From Acidobacteriota bacterium (GTDB taxonomy: Bacteria > Acidobacteriota > Thermoanaerobaculia > UBA5066), in assembly GCA_029781975.1 (NCBI GenBank), contig JAKOVQ010000053.1, positions 248,001-312,000 of the forward strand: a stretch of DNA of 64,000 nt, in the 5' to 3' direction. The notes under the pieces were generated by a model. The model saw only the letters and a program-made list of their open reading frames with translations, was not told where the DNA came from and ran no database searches. Within the stretch, counting starts at the first letter, position 1. The number at the start of each line of letters is the position of its first letter. Below are positions 23,868 through 30,999 of this stretch, in pieces. The position numbers and the translations under genes are program-made.

Positions 23868-26171
23868 TCAATACCGGTACGAGAGGTTGGCGAAGAGGGT
23901 CCGGCCCGGCTCGGGGACCTTCACCCCCGAGCGGAACGGGTCGCGCTGGGACGAGAGGTGCTCCGCGTAGAGCCGGTCGAAGAGGTTCTCGACTCCCGCC
24001 ACGAGCCTCACGGCGCCGAGGGTGACTCCCGCCTTCAGGTTCGCCACGCCCCAGCCGGGGGTGGGCGCCTCGGAGAGGTCCGCGTCGACGTGGTCCTGCG
24101 CCGCCGCGAAGACCCCCTCCACCTCGAGGAAGAAGCGCCCGTCGTCCCAGCGCGCGCTGGCGCGCCCCGAGAGGGGCGGGATCTCGGCGACGTCGGTCGC
24201 CAGGATCCCGATCCCGGGCCGGGCGTCCTGGGTGGCGCGGACGTAGGAGAGGGAGCCCGCGAGGAAGACGCGGTCGGTCGCGGCGACCGAGGCGCTCGCC
24301 TCGACGCCGCGCATCACGGCGTCGACGTTCGCGTAGGTGCGGGCCCGGGGGTTCATCACGCCCGGCACGGCGTTGACCTTCTGCTGGGCGTAGATCACGA
24401 CGAGGCCGTCGACGCTGCTGGCGAAGGCGTTCGCGGAGAGGACGACGCCGGAGCGCCGCCACGACGCCCCGAGGTCGACGCCGGTGTTCCGAGTCGGGTC
24501 GAGGGAGGGGTTCCCCACCCAGTCGCTCCCCGTCCGGCGGAGGGCGAGGTAGCGCTCCTCCCCCTCGGGGATCCGCGCGGTGCTCCCGGAGCCGAGCGTC
24601 AGCTCCAGCCCCTGGGACGCGTTCCAGCGCAGGCGCAGGTGGCCGGCGGGGAGCGTGTCGGTCCTCCGCGTCTCGCGGGTCCCGTGATAGGCCCACCAGA
24701 GATCGGTCGGCGCCTTGCTCGCGTCGGCGGAGGCGACAGCCCGGTCGACGCGCGCGCCGGCGTCGAGGAGGAACGCGCCCCCGAGCGGGAACGTGCGGCT
24801 GGCGTAGACGCCGACGACGTCGGCGGTCGCGGCGGGGAGCGACGCCTGCGGGGCGTACTTCATCCCGGCCATCGAGGTCGTCGTGTCCCAGTACCTGCGG
24901 TAGGCCTCGACGCCGGCGGTCGTCGTCGCCACGACCGCCTCGAGGCGGCCCTCGAGCGCCCGCGAGAAGGCGTCGGTCCCCATCGACCAGCCGCGGGGGG
25001 TGCCGGTCCCGGAGGTCCGGAACTGGTCCGTCATCCAGTGGTCCACCTGGGCGTAGGAGGCCTGGAGCCTGACGGACGAGACGGCGCCGCCGGCGGGTCT
25101 CAGCTCGTAGCTCAGCCCGAACCGGTCGGTGTCGTCGGTGATCGCGTCCATCTGGAGCGTGGGGTAGAAGACCTGGTCGGCTGCCTGACGGGCGTACGTC
25201 AGCTCGACCGCGTGCCCCTCCGCGGGAGCGAAGCCGACCTTCCCCCAGCCGGTGAAGGCGCGGTAGGCCTCGGCCTCGCGGGCGTCCGCGGCGTAGTTCG
25301 TCAGGTCGGTGAAGCGGCGGCCGTCGCCCCCCTCGTAGGCGAGGGAGCGCCGGTAGGCGGCCCCGGCCAGGACCGACAGGGTGGGCGAAGCCCACGAGGC
25401 GGTGAGCGACGGGTTGACCGCTCCCCACGAGCCGCCCGCGACGTTGGCCGTCGCGTGCCAGCCGCTCTCCGGCTTCTTCGTGACGACGTTCACGACGCCT
25501 CCGAGGCTCCCCTGGCTCCGGACGTCGAACGGCCCCTTGGCGACCTCGACGCGGTCGACCTCGGCGAAGTCGACGTGGAACGAGGGGGGGTCCATGTGGT
25601 TCGGGCAGGCCCCGTAGACGCGGTCGCCGTCGACGAGGACGTTGAGGTCGCGGCTCGAGAGGCCCCGGACGACGACGTCGTTCCCGATCCCTCCCTTCCG
25701 GAGCTTCTCCACCCCGGGGAGCTGCGCGAGGGCCTCGCCGACGTCGCGGGCCGCGCTCTCGCGGATCCGCGCGCTCTCCAGGCTGTCGCGCGGGGCGGGA
25801 CCGACGACGGTCACGGCCTCTCGCAGCCGGGCGAGCGGGAGGGGGACGTCGAGGACGCGGGTCTCGCCCGCGCCGAGCGTCAGGGAGGGGACGGTCCGGG
25901 TCTCGAACCCGGGGAGCTCGACGCGCACCGCGTACGTCCCGGGGGCGATCGCCCCGGAGCGGTAGACGCCGCGGTCTCCGGAGGCGACGACGACCGGCGG
26001 TCCCTTCTCGGGGAGGAGCGTGATCCGCGCGCCGGGGAGGCCGGTCCCGTCCTCGGCCAGGACGGCGCCCTGGATCGCGGCGGAGGGCGACTGCGCCGCG
26101 CCGCCGCTTGCGCCGAGGACCGCGGCGAGGAGCAGGGTGGAGAGGAGGACGAGGGGTCTTCTCGGATTCAT
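23868..26171 (-). CDS. TonB-dependent outer-membrane receptor, OprC/NosA-like (copper)
   Basis: This 767-residue receptor has a signal peptide (about residues 1-26), a carboxypeptidase-regulatory-like beta domain (about 30-110), a plug domain with NDVVVRGLSSRDLNVLVDGD (about 163-183), and a 22-strand barrel ending in LFANLSYRY with the terminal aromatic Tyr. In the plug, C189-P-N-H-M193 matches the CxxxM copper site of OprC, and H378-W-M380 in the barrel could supply the HxM half of that site. NosA/OprC proteins bring copper into the periplasm and are linked to N2O reductase. Position next to the nos operon agrees. Substrate is inferred, not shown. A 9-bp hairpin precedes the start. Confidence 0.85.
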   Translation of the reverse strand: MNPRRPLVLLSTLLLAAVLGASGGAAQSPSAAIQGAVLAEDGTGLPGARITLLPEKGPPVVVASGDRGVYRSGAIAPGTYAVRVELPGFETRTVPSLTLGAGETRVLDVPLPLARLREAVTVVGPAPRDSLESARIRESAARDVGEALAQLPGVEKLRKGGIGNDVVVRGLSSRDLNVLVDGDRVYGACPNHMDPPSFHVDFAEVDRVEVAKGPFDVRSQGSLGGVVNVVTKKPESGWHATANVAGGSWGAVNPSLTASWASPTLSVLAGAAYRRSLAYEGGDGRRFTDLTNYAADAREAEAYRAFTGWGKVGFAPAEGHAVELTYARQAADQVFYPTLQMDAITDDTDRFGLSYELRPAGGAVSSVRLQASYAQVDHWMTDQFRTSGTGTPRGWSMGTDAFSRALEGRLEAVVATTTAGVEAYRRYWDTTTSMAGMKYAPQASLPAATADVVGVYASRTFPLGGAFLLDAGARVDRAVASADASKAPTDLWWAYHGTRETRRTDTLPAGHLRLRWNASQGLELTLGSGSTARIPEGEERYLALRRTGSDWVGNPSLDPTRNTGVDLGASWRRSGVVLSANAFASSVDGLVVIYAQQKVNAVPGVMNPRARTYANVDAVMRGVEASASVAATDRVFLAGSLSYVRATQDARPGIGILATDVAEIPPLSGRASARWDDGRFFLEVEGVFAAAQDHVDADLSEAPTPGWGVANLKAGVTLGAVRLVAGVENLFDRLYAEHLSSQRDPFRSGVKVPEPGRTLFANLSYRY

Positions 26172-26194
26172 GGCGTCTCCCGTTCTCTCGGGCG

Positions 26195-26216
26195 GGCGCG
26201 CGGCGGACCGCGCGCC
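26195..26216 (-). promoter_or_regulatory. Hairpin in the leader of the TonB receptor gene
   Basis: A perfect 9-bp inverted repeat (ggcgcgcgg at 26195-26203, ccgcgcgcc at 26208-26216) with a 4-base loop lies 24 bases upstream of the receptor ATG and after the Cys-rich gene. It may act as an attenuator, a processing site or a partial terminator between the two genes. I see no cobalamin-riboswitch consensus around it. Confidence 0.35.
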
Positions 26217-26310
26217 GGGCGGACGGAGGGGTGCCTTTCTCGGGCGCCCCGCGCGCTCCGGGTCCTATCGTCGAGAGGTCGACGGGCCCCGGGGCCCTGG
26301 GGAAGCGCCG

Positions 26311-26718
26311 TCAGGCCGCGCAGGAGGGGGCGGGAGCGGGGCGGGGTGGGGGCGTGAGGGGAGAGCCGCGCCTGCCCCGCGGCCGGAGGGGAGCGGCGGG
26401 GGCGGTGCGAGAGGTCCCCGGTCGGGCGAGCGGCTCGGGGCCGGGGAGGAGCCCTTCGTCGAAGGAGAGGGACGGCGGCGCGCCGGGCGCGGCGGGCGCC
26501 TCGTCCCGGCACCCGCTCCACGCCCCCTCCGGAGGGACCGCCTCCGGCCCGGCCCGGTGGCAGAGGCCGGCCTCGCAGCAGGCCATCCGGACCGGACACG
26601 TGCAGTGCGGATGCCGGGGCCGTGACGTCGGGCGGGCCGCGGCCGCGAGCGGCGCCAGCAGGGTCGCCGTGACGACGGCGAGGAGGAGGGCTCCCGAGAG
26701 GGCGCGCGTGGCTCGCAT
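26311..26718 (-). CDS. Small Cys-rich exported protein upstream of the copper receptor
   Basis: This encodes 135 residues of unknown family. It starts with a Sec signal (about residues 5-27, LSGALLLAVVTATLLAPLAA) and then a Cys-rich block, HCTCPVRMACCEAGLCHRAG (about residues 38-57), with five cysteines, a methionine and histidines. The remainder is Pro/Arg/Ala-rich and probably disordered, with a penultimate cysteine region at the end (SCAA). Such a block could bind Cu(I). It precedes the TonB receptor on the same strand with a 139-base gap and stands divergent from the permease-SPFH operon. A copper-related role is inferred from context and residue content only. Confidence 0.6.
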   Translation of the reverse strand: MRATRALSGALLLAVVTATLLAPLAAAARPTSRPRHPHCTCPVRMACCEAGLCHRAGPEAVPPEGAWSGCRDEAPAAPGAPPSLSFDEGLLPGPEPLARPGTSRTAPAAPLRPRGRRGSPLTPPPRPAPAPSCAA

Positions 26719-26756
26719 CCGTGCGGAGGTTATGGGCCCCGAGGGCCCGCCGGAGT

Positions 26757-26770
26757 ATGACGCCGGTCAT
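26757..26770. promoter_or_regulatory. Crp/Fnr-like operator in the divergent copper/permease region
   Basis: ATGAC-GCCG-GTCAT is the reverse complement of the box at 23838-23851, identical over all 14 bases. Its centre is 45 bases from the start of the Cys-rich gene and 66 bases from the permease-SPFH start, so it could serve either or both divergent units. A larger repeat (cgccggt/accggcg) overlaps its right half. Confidence 0.55.
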
Positions 26771-26829
26771 CTCGACCGGCGACGGGGCGGACCGGGCCGC
26801 CCTTGGCGGTGAGGGGGCGAGCGGCCACA

Positions 26830-29079
26830 ATGGGGGTCCCCGTGAGTTTCCTCCTCGCCGTCGTCCAGGAGACCTACCGCGTCGTGGTCGACAGCGCCCT
26901 CTTCCTCCTCGTCGGCTTCGTCCTGGCGGGCGTCCTCCACGAGCTGGTCGACGTCGCACGCGTCGCCCACGCGCTCGGGGCCCGGAACCTCCGGTCGATC
27001 CTCGTCGCCACGCTCGTCGGAGCCCCGCTCCCCCTCTGCTCGTGCGGCGTCCTCCCCGCGGCGGTGGCGCTCCGGAGGAAGGGGGCCAGCCGGGAGGCGA
27101 CGGTGGCGTTCCTGATCTCCACTCCGGAGACGGGGGCCGACTCCGTCCTCCTCACCTACGGGCTCTTCGGCCCGCTCCTCGCCGTCGTCCGGCCGCTCGC
27201 GGCGATCGTGACCAGCGTCGTCGCGGGGCTGCTGTCGCTTCTCTCCCCGCCCTCGCCGCCGGATCTCCCCGTCCTCGGGGACGCCCCGGCCGGCGCCGGC
27301 CGGGGAGAAGGGGAGGGCGCCGGAGGCGGGCTCCGCGGGCGCGTCGAGCGGATCGGCCGGTACGCCTTCGTCACGATGATGGACGAGCTCGCCTTCTGGC
27401 TGGCCTCGGCCTTCCTCCTCACCGGGATCCTCGCAGCCCTCCTCCCGGCCGGGTTCTTCCTCCGCTTCCTCCCGAGCCCGATCGTCGGGATGGTCCTGAT
27501 GGCGCTGATCGGGATCCCGACCTACGTCTGCGCCAGCGCCTCGACGCCCCTCGCGGCCGCGCTCGTCGCCAAGGGGCTCTCGCCGGGGGCCGCCCTCGTC
27601 TTCATGCTGACGGGCCCGGCGACGAACGCGTCGACCATCGCCGTCGTCGCGCGCCTGTTCGGCCGGCGCTTCCTCCTCGTCTACCTCGGGGCCATCTTCG
27701 GCGTCGCGATCGCCGCCGGCCTGGCGCTGGACGCGGTCCTGGGGGCGGGGATCGTCCCCCGGCCCGCGGTGGCGTCCGCGGAGGCGACCGGCCTCTTCGC
27801 GCTCGTCAAGCTCGCCTCCGCCTTCGTCCTCCTCGTCGCCCTCTTCCTGAGCCTCAAGCGGCGCGGGGTGAGGGAGGGGATCGAGGAGCTCCGCGGGCAC
27901 GGGCGCGCCCTCGCCGAGCTCGTCGCCTCGATCCCGTTCGGCCGCGTCCCGCGCCGAGCCCTGGCGTGGACCGCCGCGGCCGCCGCGGTCCTCCTCGCCG
28001 GCTGGTCGTCGATCCTCGTCGTCCGGCCGGGCGAGGCCGGCGTCGTCCGGACCTTCGGCCGCGTCACGGCGTCCCGCCTCCCCCCCGGCCTCCACCTCGT
28101 CCCCCCGTATCCGATCGGGCGCGCCGAGGTCGTCGCGGTCGACCGCGTCCGCGCGGTCTCGGTGGGGTTCCGGCTCCGCCCCGACGAGGCGGCCTCGAAG
28201 GGTGCGGCGCTCGCGTCGGGGACCTTCGTCCCGGGGCGGTCGATGCGGCTCGCCGAGGAGGCGCAGCTCGTCACCGGGGACGAGAACGTCATCGAGGTGG
28301 CCGGCATCGTGACCTACCGGGTCGCCGACCCGGCGCGCTTCCTCTTCGGCGTCGACCGCGTCGAGGCCGCCCTGCGCGACCTCGCGCGCTCGTTCCTGGT
28401 GGAGGAGGCGGGCACGATGCCGATCGACGCCATCTACTCGGCCGAGCGCGGGACGGCGGAGCGGGCCGTCCTCGCCCGGCTGGCGGCGTGCCCCTCGCTC
28501 CCGGAGATGGGGGTCCGCGTGGAGGACGTGAGGCTCCTGTACGTCCACGCCCCCGACGAGGTCCATACGGCGTTCCGCGACGTCGCCTCGGCGTCCGAGG
28601 ACGGGAAGACGCTCCGGAACAAGGCGCTCGTGGCGGCGGAGGGAGAGCTGGGGGCGGCGCGCAGCGACGCCGCGCGGACGGTCGCCGAGGCCGAGTCGGC
28701 CCGGATGGAATCGGTCGACACGGCGCGCGGGGACGCGGCCGCGTTCGTCCCCCTGGCGCGCGAGGTGCGCGCCGCCCCGGCCGTCTCGCGCTTCCGCCTG
28801 CGGGTCGAGACGCTCGAGAGGAGCCTCGCGGGGGTCCCGAAGGTGATCCGCCCCGCCGGCCGGAAGGCGGGGTCGCTCGAGCTCTGGATCGTCCCCCCGG
28901 CCACCGGGCCGGGAGGCGCTCCGGCCGCGGGCGCGTCCGCCGCAGGGCCGGGCGCCCCTCCGCTCTCAGGGATCTCGGGGCTCTCCGGCCTCTCGCGCCT
29001 CCTCGACCCGATCCCAGCGCCGGTCGAGGAGCCGGTCCCCGAGCCCGCACCCACGCCCCAGGAGCCGAACGACAGATGA
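26830..29079 (+). CDS. SO_0444/ArsP-type permease fused to an SPFH (HflK-like) domain
   Basis: This 749-residue fusion has two parts. Residues 1 to about 350 form a permease with the motif PLPLCSCGVLPAA and then LISTPETGADS, marks of the SO_0444 family (DUF318/ArsP superfamily), members of which export metals such as copper, zinc or arsenicals. After a helix near residue 380, residues about 392-690 form an SPFH/Band 7 domain (VRPGEAGVVRTFGRV, PPGLHLVPPYPIG, AQLVTGDENVIEVAGIVTYR) of HflK type with a helical tail, then a Pro/Ala-rich end. A single open frame covers both without a break. The ATG at 26830 is chosen over an upstream TTG. Its stop overlaps the next SPFH gene (ATGA). It is the founder of a three-SPFH operon; the fusion is unusual in my knowledge. 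Confidence 0.85.
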   Translation: MGVPVSFLLAVVQETYRVVVDSALFLLVGFVLAGVLHELVDVARVAHALGARNLRSILVATLVGAPLPLCSCGVLPAAVALRRKGASREATVAFLISTPETGADSVLLTYGLFGPLLAVVRPLAAIVTSVVAGLLSLLSPPSPPDLPVLGDAPAGAGRGEGEGAGGGLRGRVERIGRYAFVTMMDELAFWLASAFLLTGILAALLPAGFFLRFLPSPIVGMVLMALIGIPTYVCASASTPLAAALVAKGLSPGAALVFMLTGPATNASTIAVVARLFGRRFLLVYLGAIFGVAIAAGLALDAVLGAGIVPRPAVASAEATGLFALVKLASAFVLLVALFLSLKRRGVREGIEELRGHGRALAELVASIPFGRVPRRALAWTAAAAAVLLAGWSSILVVRPGEAGVVRTFGRVTASRLPPGLHLVPPYPIGRAEVVAVDRVRAVSVGFRLRPDEAASKGAALASGTFVPGRSMRLAEEAQLVTGDENVIEVAGIVTYRVADPARFLFGVDRVEAALRDLARSFLVEEAGTMPIDAIYSAERGTAERAVLARLAACPSLPEMGVRVEDVRLLYVHAPDEVHTAFRDVASASEDGKTLRNKALVAAEGELGAARSDAARTVAEAESARMESVDTARGDAAAFVPLAREVRAAPAVSRFRLRVETLERSLAGVPKVIRPAGRKAGSLELWIVPPATGPGGAPAAGASAAGPGAPPLSGISGLSGLSRLLDPIPAPVEEPVPEPAPTPQEPNDR

Positions 29080-30014
29080 CCGACGAGTCTTCCGCCCGTC
29101 CCCCCTCCCGCCGCCGGCGGCTCGCCCTCGCGGCCGCGGCCGCCGCCGCCGTGCTCGTCCTCTCGCAGGTCCCGTACGTCGTCGACGCGACCGAGCTCGC
29201 CGTCCGGACGCGCTTCGGCCGGCCGGTCGAGGTGGTGAAGGAGCCGGGCCTCCTGCTCAAGGTCCCGTTCGTCGACTCGGTCACGCGGCTCGACGGACGC
29301 CTCCTCTTCCTCGACCCGCCGGCGGCCGAGTTCCTCACGAGCGACAAGAAGAACATCGTCGTCGCCCCGTTCGTCCTCTGGCGGATCGCGGAGCCGCTCG
29401 AGTTCCTCCAGAGCCTCGGGACGCGCGAGAGCGCCGAGGCGCGCCTGGCGGACCTCGTCGCCTCCGAGACCGGGACGGCGCTCGGCGGCGTCCCCTTCGC
29501 GCGGCTGATCTCGGCGGCCCCGGGCGAGGCGCAGCTCGAGGAGGTGGTCGGGAAGGTGGCGGCTGCCGTCCGCGAGCGCGCGCGGCGCGACTACGGCGTG
29601 GAGGTGGTCGACGTGAGGCTGAAGCGCCTCGCCTTCCCCGACCAGAACCTCGTCAGCGTCTTCGGCCGGATGCGCTCCGAGCGCGAGCAGATCGCCCGCA
29701 GGTTCCGGTCGGAAGGGGAGGAGGCCGCCGCGAAGATCCGCGCCGAGGCGGACAAGGAGCGGAGCCGTCTCCTCGCCGAGGCGTACCGGACGGCCGCCGA
29801 GACCCGCGGCGAGGGGGAGGCCGAGGCGGCCCGCGTCTACGCGAAGGCGACGAGCCTCGACCCCGACCTCTACCGGTTCCTCCGGACGCTGCAGGCGTAC
29901 GACAGGATCCTCGACGACAGGACGACGCTGGTCCTCCCGGCCGACTCGGACCTCCTGCGCCTCCTGACCGAAGGGCCCGCGCCGGCGGCGGGGAAGGGGA
30001 GAGGGGAGAGGTGA
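29076..30014 (+). CDS. HflC-like SPFH/Band 7 membrane protein
   Basis: This 312-residue protein has one N-terminal helix (RLALAAAAAAAVLVLSQVPY) and then an SPFH domain with HflC-type features: TELAVRTRFGRPV, EPGLLLKVPFVDSV, DKKNIVVAPFVLWRI and RARRDYGVEVVDVRLKRL. The coiled-coil segment RMRSEREQIARRFRSEGEEA (about residues 205-225) is typical of HflC. HflK and HflC form a large membrane cage around FtsH in Escherichia coli; no ftsH is present here. It is coupled by four-base overlaps to the permease-SPFH fusion before it and the HflK-like gene after it, so the three probably assemble together. Confidence 0.87.
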   Translation: MTDESSARPPSRRRRLALAAAAAAAVLVLSQVPYVVDATELAVRTRFGRPVEVVKEPGLLLKVPFVDSVTRLDGRLLFLDPPAAEFLTSDKKNIVVAPFVLWRIAEPLEFLQSLGTRESAEARLADLVASETGTALGGVPFARLISAAPGEAQLEEVVGKVAAAVRERARRDYGVEVVDVRLKRLAFPDQNLVSVFGRMRSEREQIARRFRSEGEEAAAKIRAEADKERSRLLAEAYRTAAETRGEGEAEAARVYAKATSLDPDLYRFLRTLQAYDRILDDRTTLVLPADSDLLRLLTEGPAPAAGKGRGER

Positions 30015-30952
30015 CGCCGCGCGGGGCGCTCCGCTGGGCCGGGTGGGCCGCACTGGCCGCGGGGACCCTCTGGGTGCTCCTCGGGATCGTCGTCGTCCGC
30101 CCGTCGCAGCAGGGGGTCGTCCTGAGGCTCGGCGTGCCCCGTCCCGCCCCGCTGGGGCCGGGGATCCACTGGGTCCCGCGCGGCATCGACCGGTTCGTCC
30201 GGGTCGAGGTGACGCGTACCTACACGATGCCGGTCGGCTTCCGGATGGTCGACTCCGTCCGCGGCGCCGCGCCTTCGCCGGAGGAGAGCTCGTTCCTGAC
30301 GGGCGACACGAACATCCTCACGGTGGAGATGGCGCTCCAGTACCGGATCGCCCGCCCCGTCCCTTACGTCGTCCGGGGCCGCGAGGCGCCCGAGGTCCTC
30401 CGGCGCGCGGCCGAGTCGGTGGTCACCGCCGTCCTCGGCACCCTGCCGGTCGACGAGGCGCTGACGTCGGGGCGGCTCCCGTTCGCCGAGGCGGTGCGGA
30501 GGCGGACCCAGGAGCTCCTCGACCGGTGGGACGTCGGCCTCCACGTCGACTCGGTGGCCCTCCGGACGATCGAGCCGCCGAGCCCGGTCCGGGCGGCGTT
30601 CCAGGACGTGCAGAACGCGCGGAGCGACCGCGAGCGCTTCGTCAACGAGGCCCAGTCCTACGCCAACGAGACCCTCCCGCGCGCGCGGGGCGAGGCGCTC
30701 GCGCGGGTCACCGCCGCGGAAGGGGAGAAGGCCCGGCGGATCGAGGCGGCTCGCGGCGACGCCGCCCGCTTCGAGGCGGTGCGGCGCCAGGCCGCCCTCG
30801 CGCCCGCCTCGCTGCGCGAGCGGCTCTACCTCGAGGCGCTGGAGAAGGCGCTTCCGAGGATGACGGTCTACGTCGTCGACCCGACGACGAGCCTGAGGCT
30901 CGTCCGCCCGGCATTGCCCGCCCCGGCGGCCCCGGCCTCGGGCGGACGATGA
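30011..30952 (+). CDS. HflK-like SPFH/Band 7 membrane protein
   Basis: This 313-residue protein begins at the GTG at 30011, overlapping the previous stop (GTGA). It has one membrane helix (about residues 10-28, AGWAALAAGTLWVLLGIVVV) and an HflK-type SPFH domain: RPSQQGVVLRLGVP, GPGIHWVPRGID, SSFLTGDTNILTVEMALQYR, and EPPSPVRAAFQDVQNARSDR. The last is the HflK-like segment preceding a long helix rich in Ala/Glu/Arg. The C-terminal tail is Pro/Ala-rich. This is the third SPFH module of the operon. A Ser/Thr kinase starts 47 bases downstream on the same strand and may be co-transcribed. Confidence 0.87.
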   Translation: MTPRGALRWAGWAALAAGTLWVLLGIVVVRPSQQGVVLRLGVPRPAPLGPGIHWVPRGIDRFVRVEVTRTYTMPVGFRMVDSVRGAAPSPEESSFLTGDTNILTVEMALQYRIARPVPYVVRGREAPEVLRRAAESVVTAVLGTLPVDEALTSGRLPFAEAVRRRTQELLDRWDVGLHVDSVALRTIEPPSPVRAAFQDVQNARSDRERFVNEAQSYANETLPRARGEALARVTAAEGEKARRIEAARGDAARFEAVRRQAALAPASLRERLYLEALEKALPRMTVYVVDPTTSLRLVRPALPAPAAPASGGR

Positions 30953-30999
30953 GATGATCCCGCGGCGGAAATCGGGGGAGGAGCCGGAGACGTGACGCG

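Noticed and set aside
26172-26310. Cobalamin riboswitch before the TonB receptor
   Set aside because: The region is short and lacks the conserved box of that riboswitch; only a simple hairpin is present.
29076-30014. Long upstream frame (from 26721) joined to the HflC-like gene
   Set aside because: The upstream part is a shadow of the permease-SPFH fusion in another frame; the ATG at 29076 with stop overlap is the real start.
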